Positions 1 to 8,800 of a DNA stretch of 18,969 nt are shown here, piece by piece (position 1 is the stretch's first letter; each line of letters begins with the position of its first letter). The DNA lies in NCBI GenBank assembly GCA_037134755.1, contig JBAXLO010000072.1, forward strand, positions 1 through 18,969. The letters run 5' to 3'. This DNA is from JBAXLO01 sp037134755 (GTDB taxonomy: Bacteria > Bacteroidota > Bacteroidia > Bacteroidales > JACABE01). The notes under the pieces were generated by a model. It saw nothing but the letters and a program-made list of their open reading frames with translations, had not been told where the DNA came from and made no database searches. Made by a program: the position numbers and the translations under genes.

Positions 1-166
1 GATAAAATATACTTTATTAAATAGAATATATACTTTACTAAATAGAATATATACTTTATTAAATAGAATATATACTTTACTAAATAGAATATATACTTTA
101 CTAAATAGAATATACACTTTATTAAATAGAATATATACTTTACTAAATAGAATATATGCTTTTATC
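1..166. repeat. 21-bp AT-rich tandem repeat array
   Basis: A 21-bp unit beginning AATAGAATATATACTTTA repeats in register from position 20 (starts at 20, 41, 62, 83, 104, 125 and 146), preceded by a partial unit at 1-19. Copies differ mainly by one C/T position near the end (ACTA or ATTA), one T-to-C change in the fifth full copy, and a divergent last copy. The array touches the window edge, so its full length is unknown. Because 21 is a multiple of three, one plus-strand frame is open from position 2 to a TAA at 173-175, giving a heptapeptide NRIYTLL repeat. I infer a non-coding minisatellite, but the tail of a repetitive gene starting upstream is possible. Confidence 0.9.
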
Positions 167-242
167 AATAGATAATATTAATGAATGATAGTAAAACGAG
201 CACAAATAATTTCAATAATAAATTTAAAAAAATATAAGTAAA

Positions 243-869
243 ATGGGAATATTTTATCGGATAAAAACCACATTTAAGGCAGGAACCAGAAGTTTATTTG
301 TTGCATTTATAAAACTTTTAGCAGCCAAATTAACAAAGAATGCATTACTAGTAACTGATTTAAAAGTTCCGGGTACTAAATTCATGACAAATGCATTAGA
401 GCTAGAAGACTTAAGTCTTGCAAGTAGAAGTCATGATGGAGTTTCAGCTAAAAAAGCAAAAATTTTAGTGGCTCAAATAAAAAGTGATTACAGAGCAGAT
501 GCTTTATGTGTAGAGGATGCTGTAAATTTAGCACAAGATCCAACACTTGCTGCTACGATGGGATTTGAATTGAAAATACCAAGAGGTAAAGTACAAATTC
601 CTGAATTAACTGTTAAAAATGGTATCGAAAGTGGTACCTTAATTATCAAAACCAGAAAAGTGCCTCATTATCATTATTTTTTGGTTGAATGTACTCAGAA
701 ATTTGCTGATGGTTCAGCTGATATTATTACTGAAAAGAGTATGCCGGATCCAAAAAGTGATGTTTTAGGATTTGAAAGTGGAGCTTTTTATTTAATAAGA
801 GTTAGAGTTGTTCTAGCTGGTAATGTAAAAGGAGAATGGACAGATTATGTTCAAATTAGAGTTAACTAA
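243..869 (+). CDS. Hypothetical protein with C-terminal fibronectin type III-like domain
   Basis: This 208-residue protein has no clear signal peptide. Its N-terminus (residues 1-35) is basic and mildly hydrophobic. Residues 36-110 look helical, with an Ala-rich stretch ending in a GFEL motif. Residues about 117-208 read as one fibronectin type III-like beta sandwich: a P-x-L strand, a central H-Y-H-Y-F-L-V strand, then F-Y-L-I-R-V-R-V and a terminal G-x-W-T-D-Y-V strand, the usual 'Y.vRV.....G.WSd.v' ending. Small proteins of this design (helical part plus one Fn3 domain) are familiar in Bacteroidota, with no function I can name. It stands alone between a tandem repeat array and its own terminator. 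The upstream region is AT-rich, with no Shine-Dalgarno-like sequence and no TAnnTTTG box that I can see. The first ATG is used as start. The gene call is firm and the function unknown. Confidence 0.85.
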   Translation: MGIFYRIKTTFKAGTRSLFVAFIKLLAAKLTKNALLVTDLKVPGTKFMTNALELEDLSLASRSHDGVSAKKAKILVAQIKSDYRADALCVEDAVNLAQDPTLAATMGFELKIPRGKVQIPELTVKNGIESGTLIIKTRKVPHYHYFLVECTQKFADGSADIITEKSMPDPKSDVLGFESGAFYLIRVRVVLAGNVKGEWTDYVQIRVN

Positions 870-894
870 GCTATTAATTTAATCATTTTAAAAG

Positions 895-932
895 AAAAGT
901 CTTATCAATTAATTTTGGTAAGACTTTTTTTT
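895..932 (+). terminator. Rho-independent terminator of the Fn3-like gene
   Basis: AGTCTTATC (898-906) pairs with GGTAAGACT (917-925) through nine pairs including one G-T wobble, with a 10-base loop. A T run follows directly (925-932), and the flanking A bases at 895-897 extend the stem. It lies 26 bases after the stop at 869, so transcription of the 208-aa gene probably ends here, separately from the next gene. Confidence 0.85.
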
Positions 933-977
933 ATTAATTTATTTTTTATTTAATTAGGATATCATGAAATTAAATTC

Positions 978-985
978 TAATTTTG
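978..985 (+). promoter_or_regulatory. Candidate Bacteroidetes -7 box upstream of the T9SS gene
   Basis: TAATTTTG matches the Bacteroidetes housekeeping -7 consensus TAnnTTTG exactly. I see no convincing TTG -33 element at the usual distance. It is the only perfect match I found between the preceding terminator and the start at 1206. If used, transcription would begin near 990-992 and leave a leader of about 215 nt, unusually long beside the other promoters in this window. Confidence 0.4.
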
Positions 986-1028
986 TGAAATGAAAATCAA
1001 CCATATTTTTAGTTGTTTAAACAGTAGC

Positions 1029-1177
1029 AAAAGATCAACCCTGAGTTGCTTTTACCTGCATTATCACGCCAATTTGTTTGCGCAGTCCTAAACTTCCTTT
1101 GTAACCAACACGGTTATGCTAAACCTTAGAGTTTAGATTTCATTTATTTTATTTAGTCTTTCGATTTAATGAAAGAC
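1029..1177 (+). promoter_or_regulatory. Candidate structured 5' leader with four hairpins
   Basis: Four hairpins follow one another in the 336-bp gap before the T9SS gene. H1 pairs AAAAG..CAAC (1029-1039) with GTTGCTTTT (1045-1053), with a 2-nt bulge and CCTGA loop region. H2 pairs GTAACC (1101-1106) with GGTTAT (1112-1117). H3 pairs CTAAAC (1119-1124) with GTTTAG (1131-1136), and H4 pairs GTCTTTC (1156-1162) with GAAAGAC (1171-1177). Part of the stretch is visibly richer in G and C than neighbouring intergenic DNA. None is followed by a T run like a terminator. I do not recognise a known riboswitch or RNA family. It could be a cis-regulatory leader, a small RNA, or chance structure. The rest of 933-1205 shows nothing else apart from the promoter box. 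Confidence 0.35.
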
Positions 1178-1205
1178 CGTTATTTACCTTTTTATTAAAT
1201 TTATC

Positions 1206-4200
1206 ATGAAATTATATTTTCAAAATATATCTCATTCCATTATTACATGGAAGAGATACTCTTTTTCTATTTTATTATTTTTATTTTTATGGAATATCAG
1301 TGTATATTCACAAACAAATCCAGCAGCTTTTGATTTGTCAGTTAATAATTTTTTATTTAATAATTGGCCTGCAACTTCAGCAGTAGGAACATATCCGGCA
1401 TATATGTGTTTTCATATTACTTCAACAACAGATCCAGGATTATCAGTAGTAACTACAGGAAATTATACAGGAAATTACAGTTCAACAACTAGTACACGTA
1501 TGAATGGACTAGGATATAGTGGTTTTTCATTTGTTAATATTGCATCAGGTACTTTAGGTGCAGCAGTTTTAGCATTAAACACAACCGGTAGAACAAATAT
1601 TAAAGTAAGTTGGACAGGTGGAACAGCAACAGCTGGTGGTGGTAGTGTTTGTGGAATTAGATTACAATATAGAATAACTACAACCGGTACATGGACTGAT
1701 GTTAACAGTTATGTTGAATACACAAGTAGTACTACTGGAGATTCAGTAGTTTTTGGATCAATTGCATTACCTATTACGTTTGAAAATAATGCTTTTGCTC
1801 AATTAAGGTGGAAATATTATTGGATAAGTACTAATAGTACAAGACCTAAATTAAGAGTAAGTAATATATCTGTTACAAGCAATGCTATGTTAGCTCCACC
1901 AAATATTCAGGCAACTAATTTAAGTTTTTCAAATGTTATTACTACTTCATTTAAAGTAAAATGCACTAAAGGAAATGGCAAACATAGGTTATTTATTGTT
2001 AAATCAGACAGTATAGTAAATTATATTCCTATTTTTAATACTTCCTATATTGCTAATACTGTATTCGGAGGAATAAATCAATTAGGTACAGGAAATTATT
2101 GTTTTTATAATGGAGCAGGAGACACGTGTACTATAACTGGGTTAACAGCAAGCACTAATTATTATGTAGCTATTTATGAGTACAACGATACTATTCCCGG
2201 AGCATTGTTTAGTTATCTAACACCATCAACTGCAATATTAAATCAGCAAACAAGTGCTATACCAACACCAGGTATTAATGTTAGCACAAATACTATACCT
2301 GATTTTGTGTCAACTGTTGTAAGTTCAGGCTTAGGAAGTGTTCAGTCTTTTACTGTTTCGGGGACATTTTTAACTAATAATATTACATTAACTCCACCAA
2401 CAGGCTTTGATATATCACTTTCAAATTCTCCTTTTGTTCTAACTAATCCAATAACCTTAACTAAAGATGGTACCGGAACAATTAGTAATACAATTATATA
2501 TGTAAGATTTTCACCAACATTAATAAAAACTTATTCAGATAGTATTTCATTAATATCATTAGGAGCAACATCCAAATATATAAAAATAACAGGTAAAGGA
2601 ATTAAAGCTGTGCCAACTAATCATGTAACTAATATTCAGGCAATGCTTGTAACACCTCAAAGTAGTTGTATTAAAATAAGCTGGACCGATGCTATAGGTG
2701 CGATATTAGCTGATGGTTATCTTATAGTTGGCAGCAATATTAGTTATGCTGCAATAGTAAGTCCTATTAATGGTGTTTATGCTGATTCGTCTTTACTTTT
2801 AAAGAAAAGAGTTTCTGGTATTCAATCTGTAACTTATACAGGATTAAATGCTAGCACAACTTATTATTTCAAAATATTTCCTTATTCAAACACTGGTATT
2901 GATGTTAAATATAAATTAGATGGAACTATTCCAATAATTACTATAACTACAATTGCAAATGGGACTATAACTTCACCACTTACTTGTATTTATGCGATTC
3001 AGAATAATACTATTGCTGATGTTTGGGTTAAAGGTTATATTGTTGGAAGTGCCTATTCATCTGTATCAGTTGAATTTGACAGTACGTCATCTTTTCAGTT
3101 ATTTACCAATATTGCTATAGCTGATAGTATGAATGAGACGAATATAAGTAAAATACTTTATGTACAATTGCAGGATAATTTCCTTCGTCCTGTTTTGAAT
3201 ATATTTGATAATCACGGCAACTATCATAAACAAGTTGAAGTAAAAGGCAGTTTAATGGCTTTTTATACTCCACACGCTGGCATGCAGTACACAGTAGATT
3301 TTAAATGGATCGACTCACCTGTTTCAATTTTGAATAGTAATTGGAACAGTGCTTACACTTGGAATACCGGTATGCCGGGTCATAATGATAACGTTACTAT
3401 TAATACCAATGTTAATGTTGATAATTTATCTACTTGTAATAAATTATCAATTTCTCCCACTGGATACTTAACAATTGGATCAGGTAATACTCTAACGATT
3501 TTTGACACAACTACTATTGAATGTGGAGGTTCGTTAATTGATAATAATAGTCAGGCTATAAATGCTGTGGTTAAAAGAAATTTTACATCTGCTAACTGGA
3601 TTAATGGTCTTGATGGCTGGCATATAGTTTCTTCACCGGTTAGTAATCAGGCGATAAGTGGTAATTGGATTAGTGGCAATTATGATTTCTATGTATTTGA
3701 TGAACCTAGTGGTCAATGGTTAAATCAAAAAGTTGTAGCTAATAATATTACTTCTTTTACTGTTGGCAAAGGTTATCTTGCAGCTTATGAAACAGATACT
3801 ATCAAACAATTTAAAGGTTATCTTAATAATAATAATGTATCGGTAAATCTCACCTATACTTTAGCTGGCGGCAAGGGCTACAATCTATTAGGCAATCCAT
3901 ACCCTTCAGCCATTAAATGGAGTAGTGATGGCACAAATAACTGGAACTTGACTAATATTGAGAGTATATCTAAAATATGGAACGAATGCAATCAAACCTA
4001 TTCTCAGAGTTTCAATAATGATATTATTCCATCCAATCAAGGCTTTATTATTAAAACTTCAGTTCCGGTAACGGGATTTATCATACCCAAAGCTGCAAGG
4101 GTAAATAATAATCATTGTTTTTATAAAAGTTTAAGCTCAAATATGCTAACATTTAATGTTTCAAATAATCAGAATGAATGTAAAGTTTCATCATATATTT

Positions 4201-4808
4201 TATTTAATGATTTGGCTACTATTAATTATGATATATTGTATGATGGTTCCGAATTACAAGGTAGTTCTGTTGCTCCCCGATTGTATTCTTTGCTTCCTGC
4301 CGGCGAAAAACTATCTGTAAATGCACTTCCTGTTATCACCAACAATACTGTTATCAATCTGGGTTTTGTTGCCGGTGTTAATGGTCTTTATACTATTAAT
4401 TTGGATAGTAATAATGTTACAGGACTTTTTTCAATTATTATTAAAGATACTCAAACAGACTCTTCCCAAAACTTATTATTAAATCCGATCTTTAACTTTG
4501 CAGCTGATGTTACTGATAATCCTGTTAGATTTCAGTTGTTTCTTAATGTCACTTCTACAGAATTGATTAGTTCTTTTAATAATAATCTTATAAACATTAC
4601 TTCATGTAATAAGATTATTAATATAAGTAGTAAAAATAGTGTCAATCAAGTTGATATTTATAATATGATAGGTCAAAAAATTAATTATAATACTATTAAT
4701 AAAGATATGAATATACAAATTAATTTAAAAGATGAGGCTTCAGGAATTTATGTTATTAAAGTAATTAGTAATAGAAGTATTTATACAAAGAAAATTCAAA
4801 TTAATTAA
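1206..4808 (+). CDS. Secreted multidomain protein with T9SS type A sorting domain
   Basis: This 1200-residue protein begins with a signal peptide (hydrophobic core about 19-33, likely cut near YS-Q at 35-36). Residues 40-226 form a beta-rich, Gly/Ser/Thr-rich domain common in T9SS substrates. Fn3-like domains follow at about 231-350 and 468-583, flanking a region at 354-466 of the type 'vSG.fLt..itl..P.GFdIS'. Residues about 585-702 resemble the OB-fold-like DUF6359 (V-K-G-Y-I-V-G, later V-Q-L and V-x-V-K-G-S-L). Residues 710-790 look like beta-helix turns, and 800-960 carry the SSPV...LLGNPYPSAI pattern often seen before sorting domains. The last ~70 residues match a Por secretion C-terminal sorting domain (VDIYNMIGQK, then SGIYVIKV). 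By family knowledge it is exported by T9SS and cleaved or anchored at the surface. No catalytic motif is seen. A 1-bp gap couples it to the next gene. Confidence 0.9.
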   Translation: MKLYFQNISHSIITWKRYSFSILLFLFLWNISVYSQTNPAAFDLSVNNFLFNNWPATSAVGTYPAYMCFHITSTTDPGLSVVTTGNYTGNYSSTTSTRMNGLGYSGFSFVNIASGTLGAAVLALNTTGRTNIKVSWTGGTATAGGGSVCGIRLQYRITTTGTWTDVNSYVEYTSSTTGDSVVFGSIALPITFENNAFAQLRWKYYWISTNSTRPKLRVSNISVTSNAMLAPPNIQATNLSFSNVITTSFKVKCTKGNGKHRLFIVKSDSIVNYIPIFNTSYIANTVFGGINQLGTGNYCFYNGAGDTCTITGLTASTNYYVAIYEYNDTIPGALFSYLTPSTAILNQQTSAIPTPGINVSTNTIPDFVSTVVSSGLGSVQSFTVSGTFLTNNITLTPPTGFDISLSNSPFVLTNPITLTKDGTGTISNTIIYVRFSPTLIKTYSDSISLISLGATSKYIKITGKGIKAVPTNHVTNIQAMLVTPQSSCIKISWTDAIGAILADGYLIVGSNISYAAIVSPINGVYADSSLLLKKRVSGIQSVTYTGLNASTTYYFKIFPYSNTGIDVKYKLDGTIPIITITTIANGTITSPLTCIYAIQNNTIADVWVKGYIVGSAYSSVSVEFDSTSSFQLFTNIAIADSMNETNISKILYVQLQDNFLRPVLNIFDNHGNYHKQVEVKGSLMAFYTPHAGMQYTVDFKWIDSPVSILNSNWNSAYTWNTGMPGHNDNVTINTNVNVDNLSTCNKLSISPTGYLTIGSGNTLTIFDTTTIECGGSLIDNNSQAINAVVKRNFTSANWINGLDGWHIVSSPVSNQAISGNWISGNYDFYVFDEPSGQWLNQKVVANNITSFTVGKGYLAAYETDTIKQFKGYLNNNNVSVNLTYTLAGGKGYNLLGNPYPSAIKWSSDGTNNWNLTNIESISKIWNECNQTYSQSFNNDIIPSNQGFIIKTSVPVTGFIIPKAARVNNNHCFYKSLSSNMLTFNVSNNQNECKVSSYILFNDLATINYDILYDGSELQGSSVAPRLYSLLPAGEKLSVNALPVITNNTVINLGFVAGVNGLYTINLDSNNVTGLFSIIIKDTQTDSSQNLLLNPIFNFAADVTDNPVRFQLFLNVTSTELISSFNNNLINITSCNKIINISSKNSVNQVDIYNMIGQKINYNTINKDMNIQINLKDEASGIYVIKVISNRSIYTKKIQIN

Positions 4809-4809
4809 C

Positions 4810-5040
4810 ATGAAGAAGAGATTAATATTTTCGATAATAATTATGTTAATGATGATTGTTAACAATATTTACCCACAACCTATACCTCCTGGGCATGGTT
4901 CAAGTCTAAATCAGAAACCTGCAGGTGGTGGTGCACCAATAGATAATGAAGTTGTAATATTGATAATGATTTCAGGTGTTTATGCTTATCTAAAACATTA
5001 CAAATTCTATGTAAATCAAAATAATAAGAATCTAAAATAG
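4810..5040 (+). CDS. Small membrane-anchored protein with GGGAPID motif (PID-CTERM-like)
   Basis: This 76-residue protein has a signal peptide (basic MKKR, hydrophobic 5-19, likely cut near YPQ at 21-23), a short Pro/Gly-rich mature part, the motif GGGAPID at 39-45, one hydrophobic helix at about 48-61, and a basic tail (KHYK...NKNLK). This tripartite end (short motif, transmembrane helix, basic tail) resembles Bacteroidota sequences I recall being annotated as PID-CTERM protein-sorting domain proteins. The mature part is almost nothing but the sorting-like tail. Its start lies one base after the stop of the 1200-aa T9SS gene, so the two are probably translated from one message. That suggests a role tied to processing or tethering of the large protein, which is inference. 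The PID-CTERM name is from memory and untested. Confidence 0.75.
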   Translation: MKKRLIFSIIIMLMMIVNNIYPQPIPPGHGSSLNQKPAGGGAPIDNEVVILIMISGVYAYLKHYKFYVNQNNKNLK

Positions 5041-5104
5041 ATAAACTTTCTGTAAGGTTGTTTATTTATATATATTCATGTTATATAAGGCTGTTTCTAC
5101 AACT

Positions 5105-5140
5105 AAAAGCCCTTCTGTAAATAAATACAGAAGGGCTTTT
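5105..5140. terminator. Bidirectional terminator between convergent operons
   Basis: A perfect 15-bp stem (AAAAGCCCTTCTGTA at 5105-5119 with its complement at 5126-5140) closes a 6-base AATAAA loop. The A run on the left arm and T run on the right let it work in both directions. It sits 65 bases after the stop of the small PID-type gene and 58 bases beyond the minus-strand stop at 5198, so it most likely ends both transcription units. Confidence 0.92.
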
Positions 5141-5197
5141 AATTTAAATAATGAATATTTTTAATTAATTATAATATCCATATAATTTTTAATTTTG

Positions 5198-5827
5198 TTA
5201 TTTCTTTTTTAAGTAAGAAAAGGGATTGATAATATTTGCCCCAATATTTGCATTGTTATAAGACAATCCATAATCTTGAGAATCTAAATTTCCGTTTCCA
5301 TCAATATCGCATATAACATAGCCATTATTAACAGTTGGGTCATCTGAATTTGCAGCTACATAAATAAGAGTAGCATCAGCGGATTCGAGATTACCGTTTT
5401 GATTAACGTCTCCACCCCAAATCCATGCATGAGTTCCATCTTGTAACATACCGTTATCCATAGCAAATTGAGAAATATAATTATAGAAATCATATTTAAC
5501 GGTATCAGTAGAAAAATCAACTGAATCACTCCAGGTTTCTATGCTATTTCTATGTTTAATTTCTATATAATGGTATCCGGTTATTCCTGCTGATAATGAA
5601 ATTGTAATTAAACCATTATTATTTAAATTAACTCCATAAAAAACAGTATCAATAGGAAATGAAGAAACAACATCAGCAGTAATATTCGTTTTTCTTATCA
5701 AAACCATAAGAGTATCAACTATAGTTCCCTGGAAATTTCTGTATAAATCTCCAGTAACCCAATTTATACCAAGTGTTTGATTCATCTTGCCAGTACTTGA
5801 GTTGTAATATTCTTGTAGCATTGCTGT
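5198..5827 (-). repeat. Left arm of ~630-bp inverted repeat (shared C-terminal module)
   Basis: This segment encodes residues 1099-1307 of the 1307-aa protein and is matched in inverted orientation by 15566-16195, which encodes the same 209-residue module of the 1976-aa protein. By hand I count 21 amino-acid differences and no gaps. Within it, 5295-5460 is identical base for base (166 bp) to the complement of 15933-16098, synonymous positions included. Confidence 0.92.
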
Positions 5828-8800
5828 AACCAAAAGATGTTTACTAGTATTAACATTTACATTAATTGTTGAGACGAGTCCATCACCACAGTTATTATGT
5901 CCTTTTACACTTATGTTTCCCGACAAGGCATTTGAACCAACATTTACAGTTATAGAATTGGTGGTACTTGAGCCTGTAAAACCTGTAGGAAGTGTCCAGG
6001 TATAAGTGTTTGCATTATTAATAATAGGAACAGTATAGGTGATATTATTTTGATTTAAATTAACACTTAATGGTCCCGAAATAACTCCAGCCTGATCAGG
6101 GAGAGGAAGCACTGTAACCAATATTGTATCCTTGCTTGTGATCCCTGACTGTGTTTGAGTAGATGTAAGTACATATGTAGTTGTAGTAATACCTGTATCA
6201 ATAGGATTGCTAATAGTAGTAGAACTTAAACCTGTAGCAGGAGTCCATGAATAGCTTACTCCGTTAACAGGGCTACTGCCTAACTGCGTTGTAGTACCTT
6301 TACAAATAGTTTTATCTAAACCTGCATTTGAAATTATAGTTCCATTAATCTTAATATTATCTATATACAAATTGTTACCATAATAATTAATGTTCTGAAA
6401 TGAAACCATAATCGAATAACCAAGATAAGCATTAAGATTTATAGTGTCAGTTCGCCATTGCGTAGCTGTTGGTGTAAAAGGATCAACTGAACTAATAGTA
6501 GAAAGCTTTGAACCTCCTTTAAAATAAACCCTTGTAAAGGTGCTGCCACAATCGGTAGAAATCAAAACAGCCATCGTATCAGAATAAGGAACACCATAAT
6601 AAGCATATGCAACATCAAAAGATAAAGTAGCAGTGGTGTAGCCTATCAAATTGACAGCAGAGCTTCTGAATTCATCTTTTACACCAGGAGCATTTATATT
6701 ATAATTATTATAAAACAGACTTGAAGAACTTGTGCCATATCCTCCTGTACCACTAGCTTGACCCCATACATTGCCATCATTTGTATTGTCTACTATAGCC
6801 CATCCTGAGGGTGGGAAGCTCCCTTCGAGACCTTGAGCAATTGGCAAACTAAGGCCCATTGTTGACATATAATTAGTTTGTGTTATACTTGCATTATTAG
6901 TCCCATCACTTACAGATAAAGTTACAGGATAAACGCCTGTATTATGATAATATACAGATGGATTTTGTGCTGTAGAAGTAGAAGGAGTGCCACCCGGAAA
7001 AGACCAAAGTCGTGAGTTAACTGTTCCTGTTGAGATATCAGAAAAGTGAGCAACAGTATCAATGCAAAGATTGTTTCTATCAACAGATAAATTAGCTGTC
7101 AATGGCTCAAGATTGTTAATAGGTGTTTGCCACATACCTCTTCCATAAGTTGAAGTACGTAAAGAAGTATTGGCAGTGCCATCATTATAAATTGAAAGAT
7201 CATTAAGAGTTGTACGAGAGGGTAGATTAGTGCTAAAAAGCGTCCATGTGATATCACTAACTTTTTTGTAATATACACTATTATTACTCCCGATAAACAC
7301 AAGCTCTGTTGAAGAGAAGTACTCATCCGAAACAAGTCCTATATGATTAACTGATGGAAGATTATAAGTTATATCAGTCCAAGTGACGCCATTGTTTGCC
7401 GACCTGTAAGCCTTTGTATTACACGTAACATATATCACACTTGAGTTAGATTTAATAGTTGTAATATTAGCTAAACTTGAAGTTGCATTTGGTAAGGTGT
7501 ACATTGTAAAAGTTGGCGAAGCACTCAAAGCATTAGTACTTACATATATCTTAGCATCATTAGTGATTACATAGAGTCGGTTGGAATCGGCTAAGGAAGA
7601 ATGAACAGCCTTTACCTTATTTCCCAGAGCTAGTATCTTAGTCCAAGTAGGAGTTGCATTTATCAGGTTTGTAGTTCTATAAGCATTAGAATCGCAGGCA
7701 AATCCAAGGTTAGTATTGGTTCTGTTAAAAGCAAGATTGGTTATAATTCCTCCCGGAAATCCATAGGTCGCATCATTTCCCGAAACTAATCTTCTACTGT
7801 TGTTGCCATAATAATACACCATAGTACTACTTGGTCTGTAATCAAATATGCAATTATCAAACCAGTCTCCTCCCCTATTGGTAAACCAACCTGCAGAAGT
7901 TGAGAACAATTCTCCGTTATCTTGTGTGCCAATGCTTATCATATCATTGCGGGTAGGGCTACAATTGCCGTGATATATTTCGTAGCCATAAATCCCGTCA
8001 CTCTTAGGTGTCCAAGTAGTTCCACCATCTGTGCTAAGCCATACTCCCCCATCATTCATGTTCCAGAGTTGGTTATTGTTGTATGGCGAATTTATAGTTT
8101 GATGCATATCAGTGTGCACACTTGCCCACCAGTTTGTCATCTGAGTCCAGTTAGCACCACCATCGGTTGATTTCCAAACGCAATGAGCTACCAGATAAAC
8201 TATGTTTGCATTCACCCTATCTACACCAATTCCAAAGTTATAATCACCCTGACCTACATCTGTTGAGAGATTAGTGTAATAAGTAGTATAAGGTGCTCCC
8301 GAAGTTTTCATTAATGAAAAAGAAGTGCCTCCATCTGTTGATTTATAGATAATACCACCGGAGGCTACCATTCCAAGATACACCACATTACTATCAGCAG
8401 GAGTAACAGCTACACGGCATCCACCGCCTGTTGTAACTCCCGAAGGCAGCGTTATTCCTGTACTTATTTGTGTCCAGGTATCGCCAAAGTTAGTTGACCG
8501 ATAAAATGCAGTATCAGTAGTTGAAGCAAACAAAGTTCTGGAAGTAGGTCCGGCCTTCCTTTGAAGGTCATCAAAGGGACGGCTGTTTGATTTAAGTGTC
8601 CAAGTAGCACCTGCATCTGTTGTTTTGTAGATACCGGCATTGGTTGCTGCCACTATAATATTATGATTGTTTGGATCCATAATCATTTCAACAATCATCA
8701 AATTATTTAAAGTAGTTTGAGTAAATGTTTGTCCACCATTAGTTGATTTCCAAACTCCGGTACCATTATAATAGTAGTCGTGATCACCTGTGCCTAGATA

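Noticed and set aside
1..166. CRISPR-like array
   Set aside because: The units abut with no variable spacers, so it is a plain tandem repeat.
990..1091. 33-codon open frame ending ...LFAQS, resembling a signal-peptide end
   Set aside because: Its ATG lies at or before the predicted transcription start, it has no hydrophobic core, and the same bases form hairpin H1.
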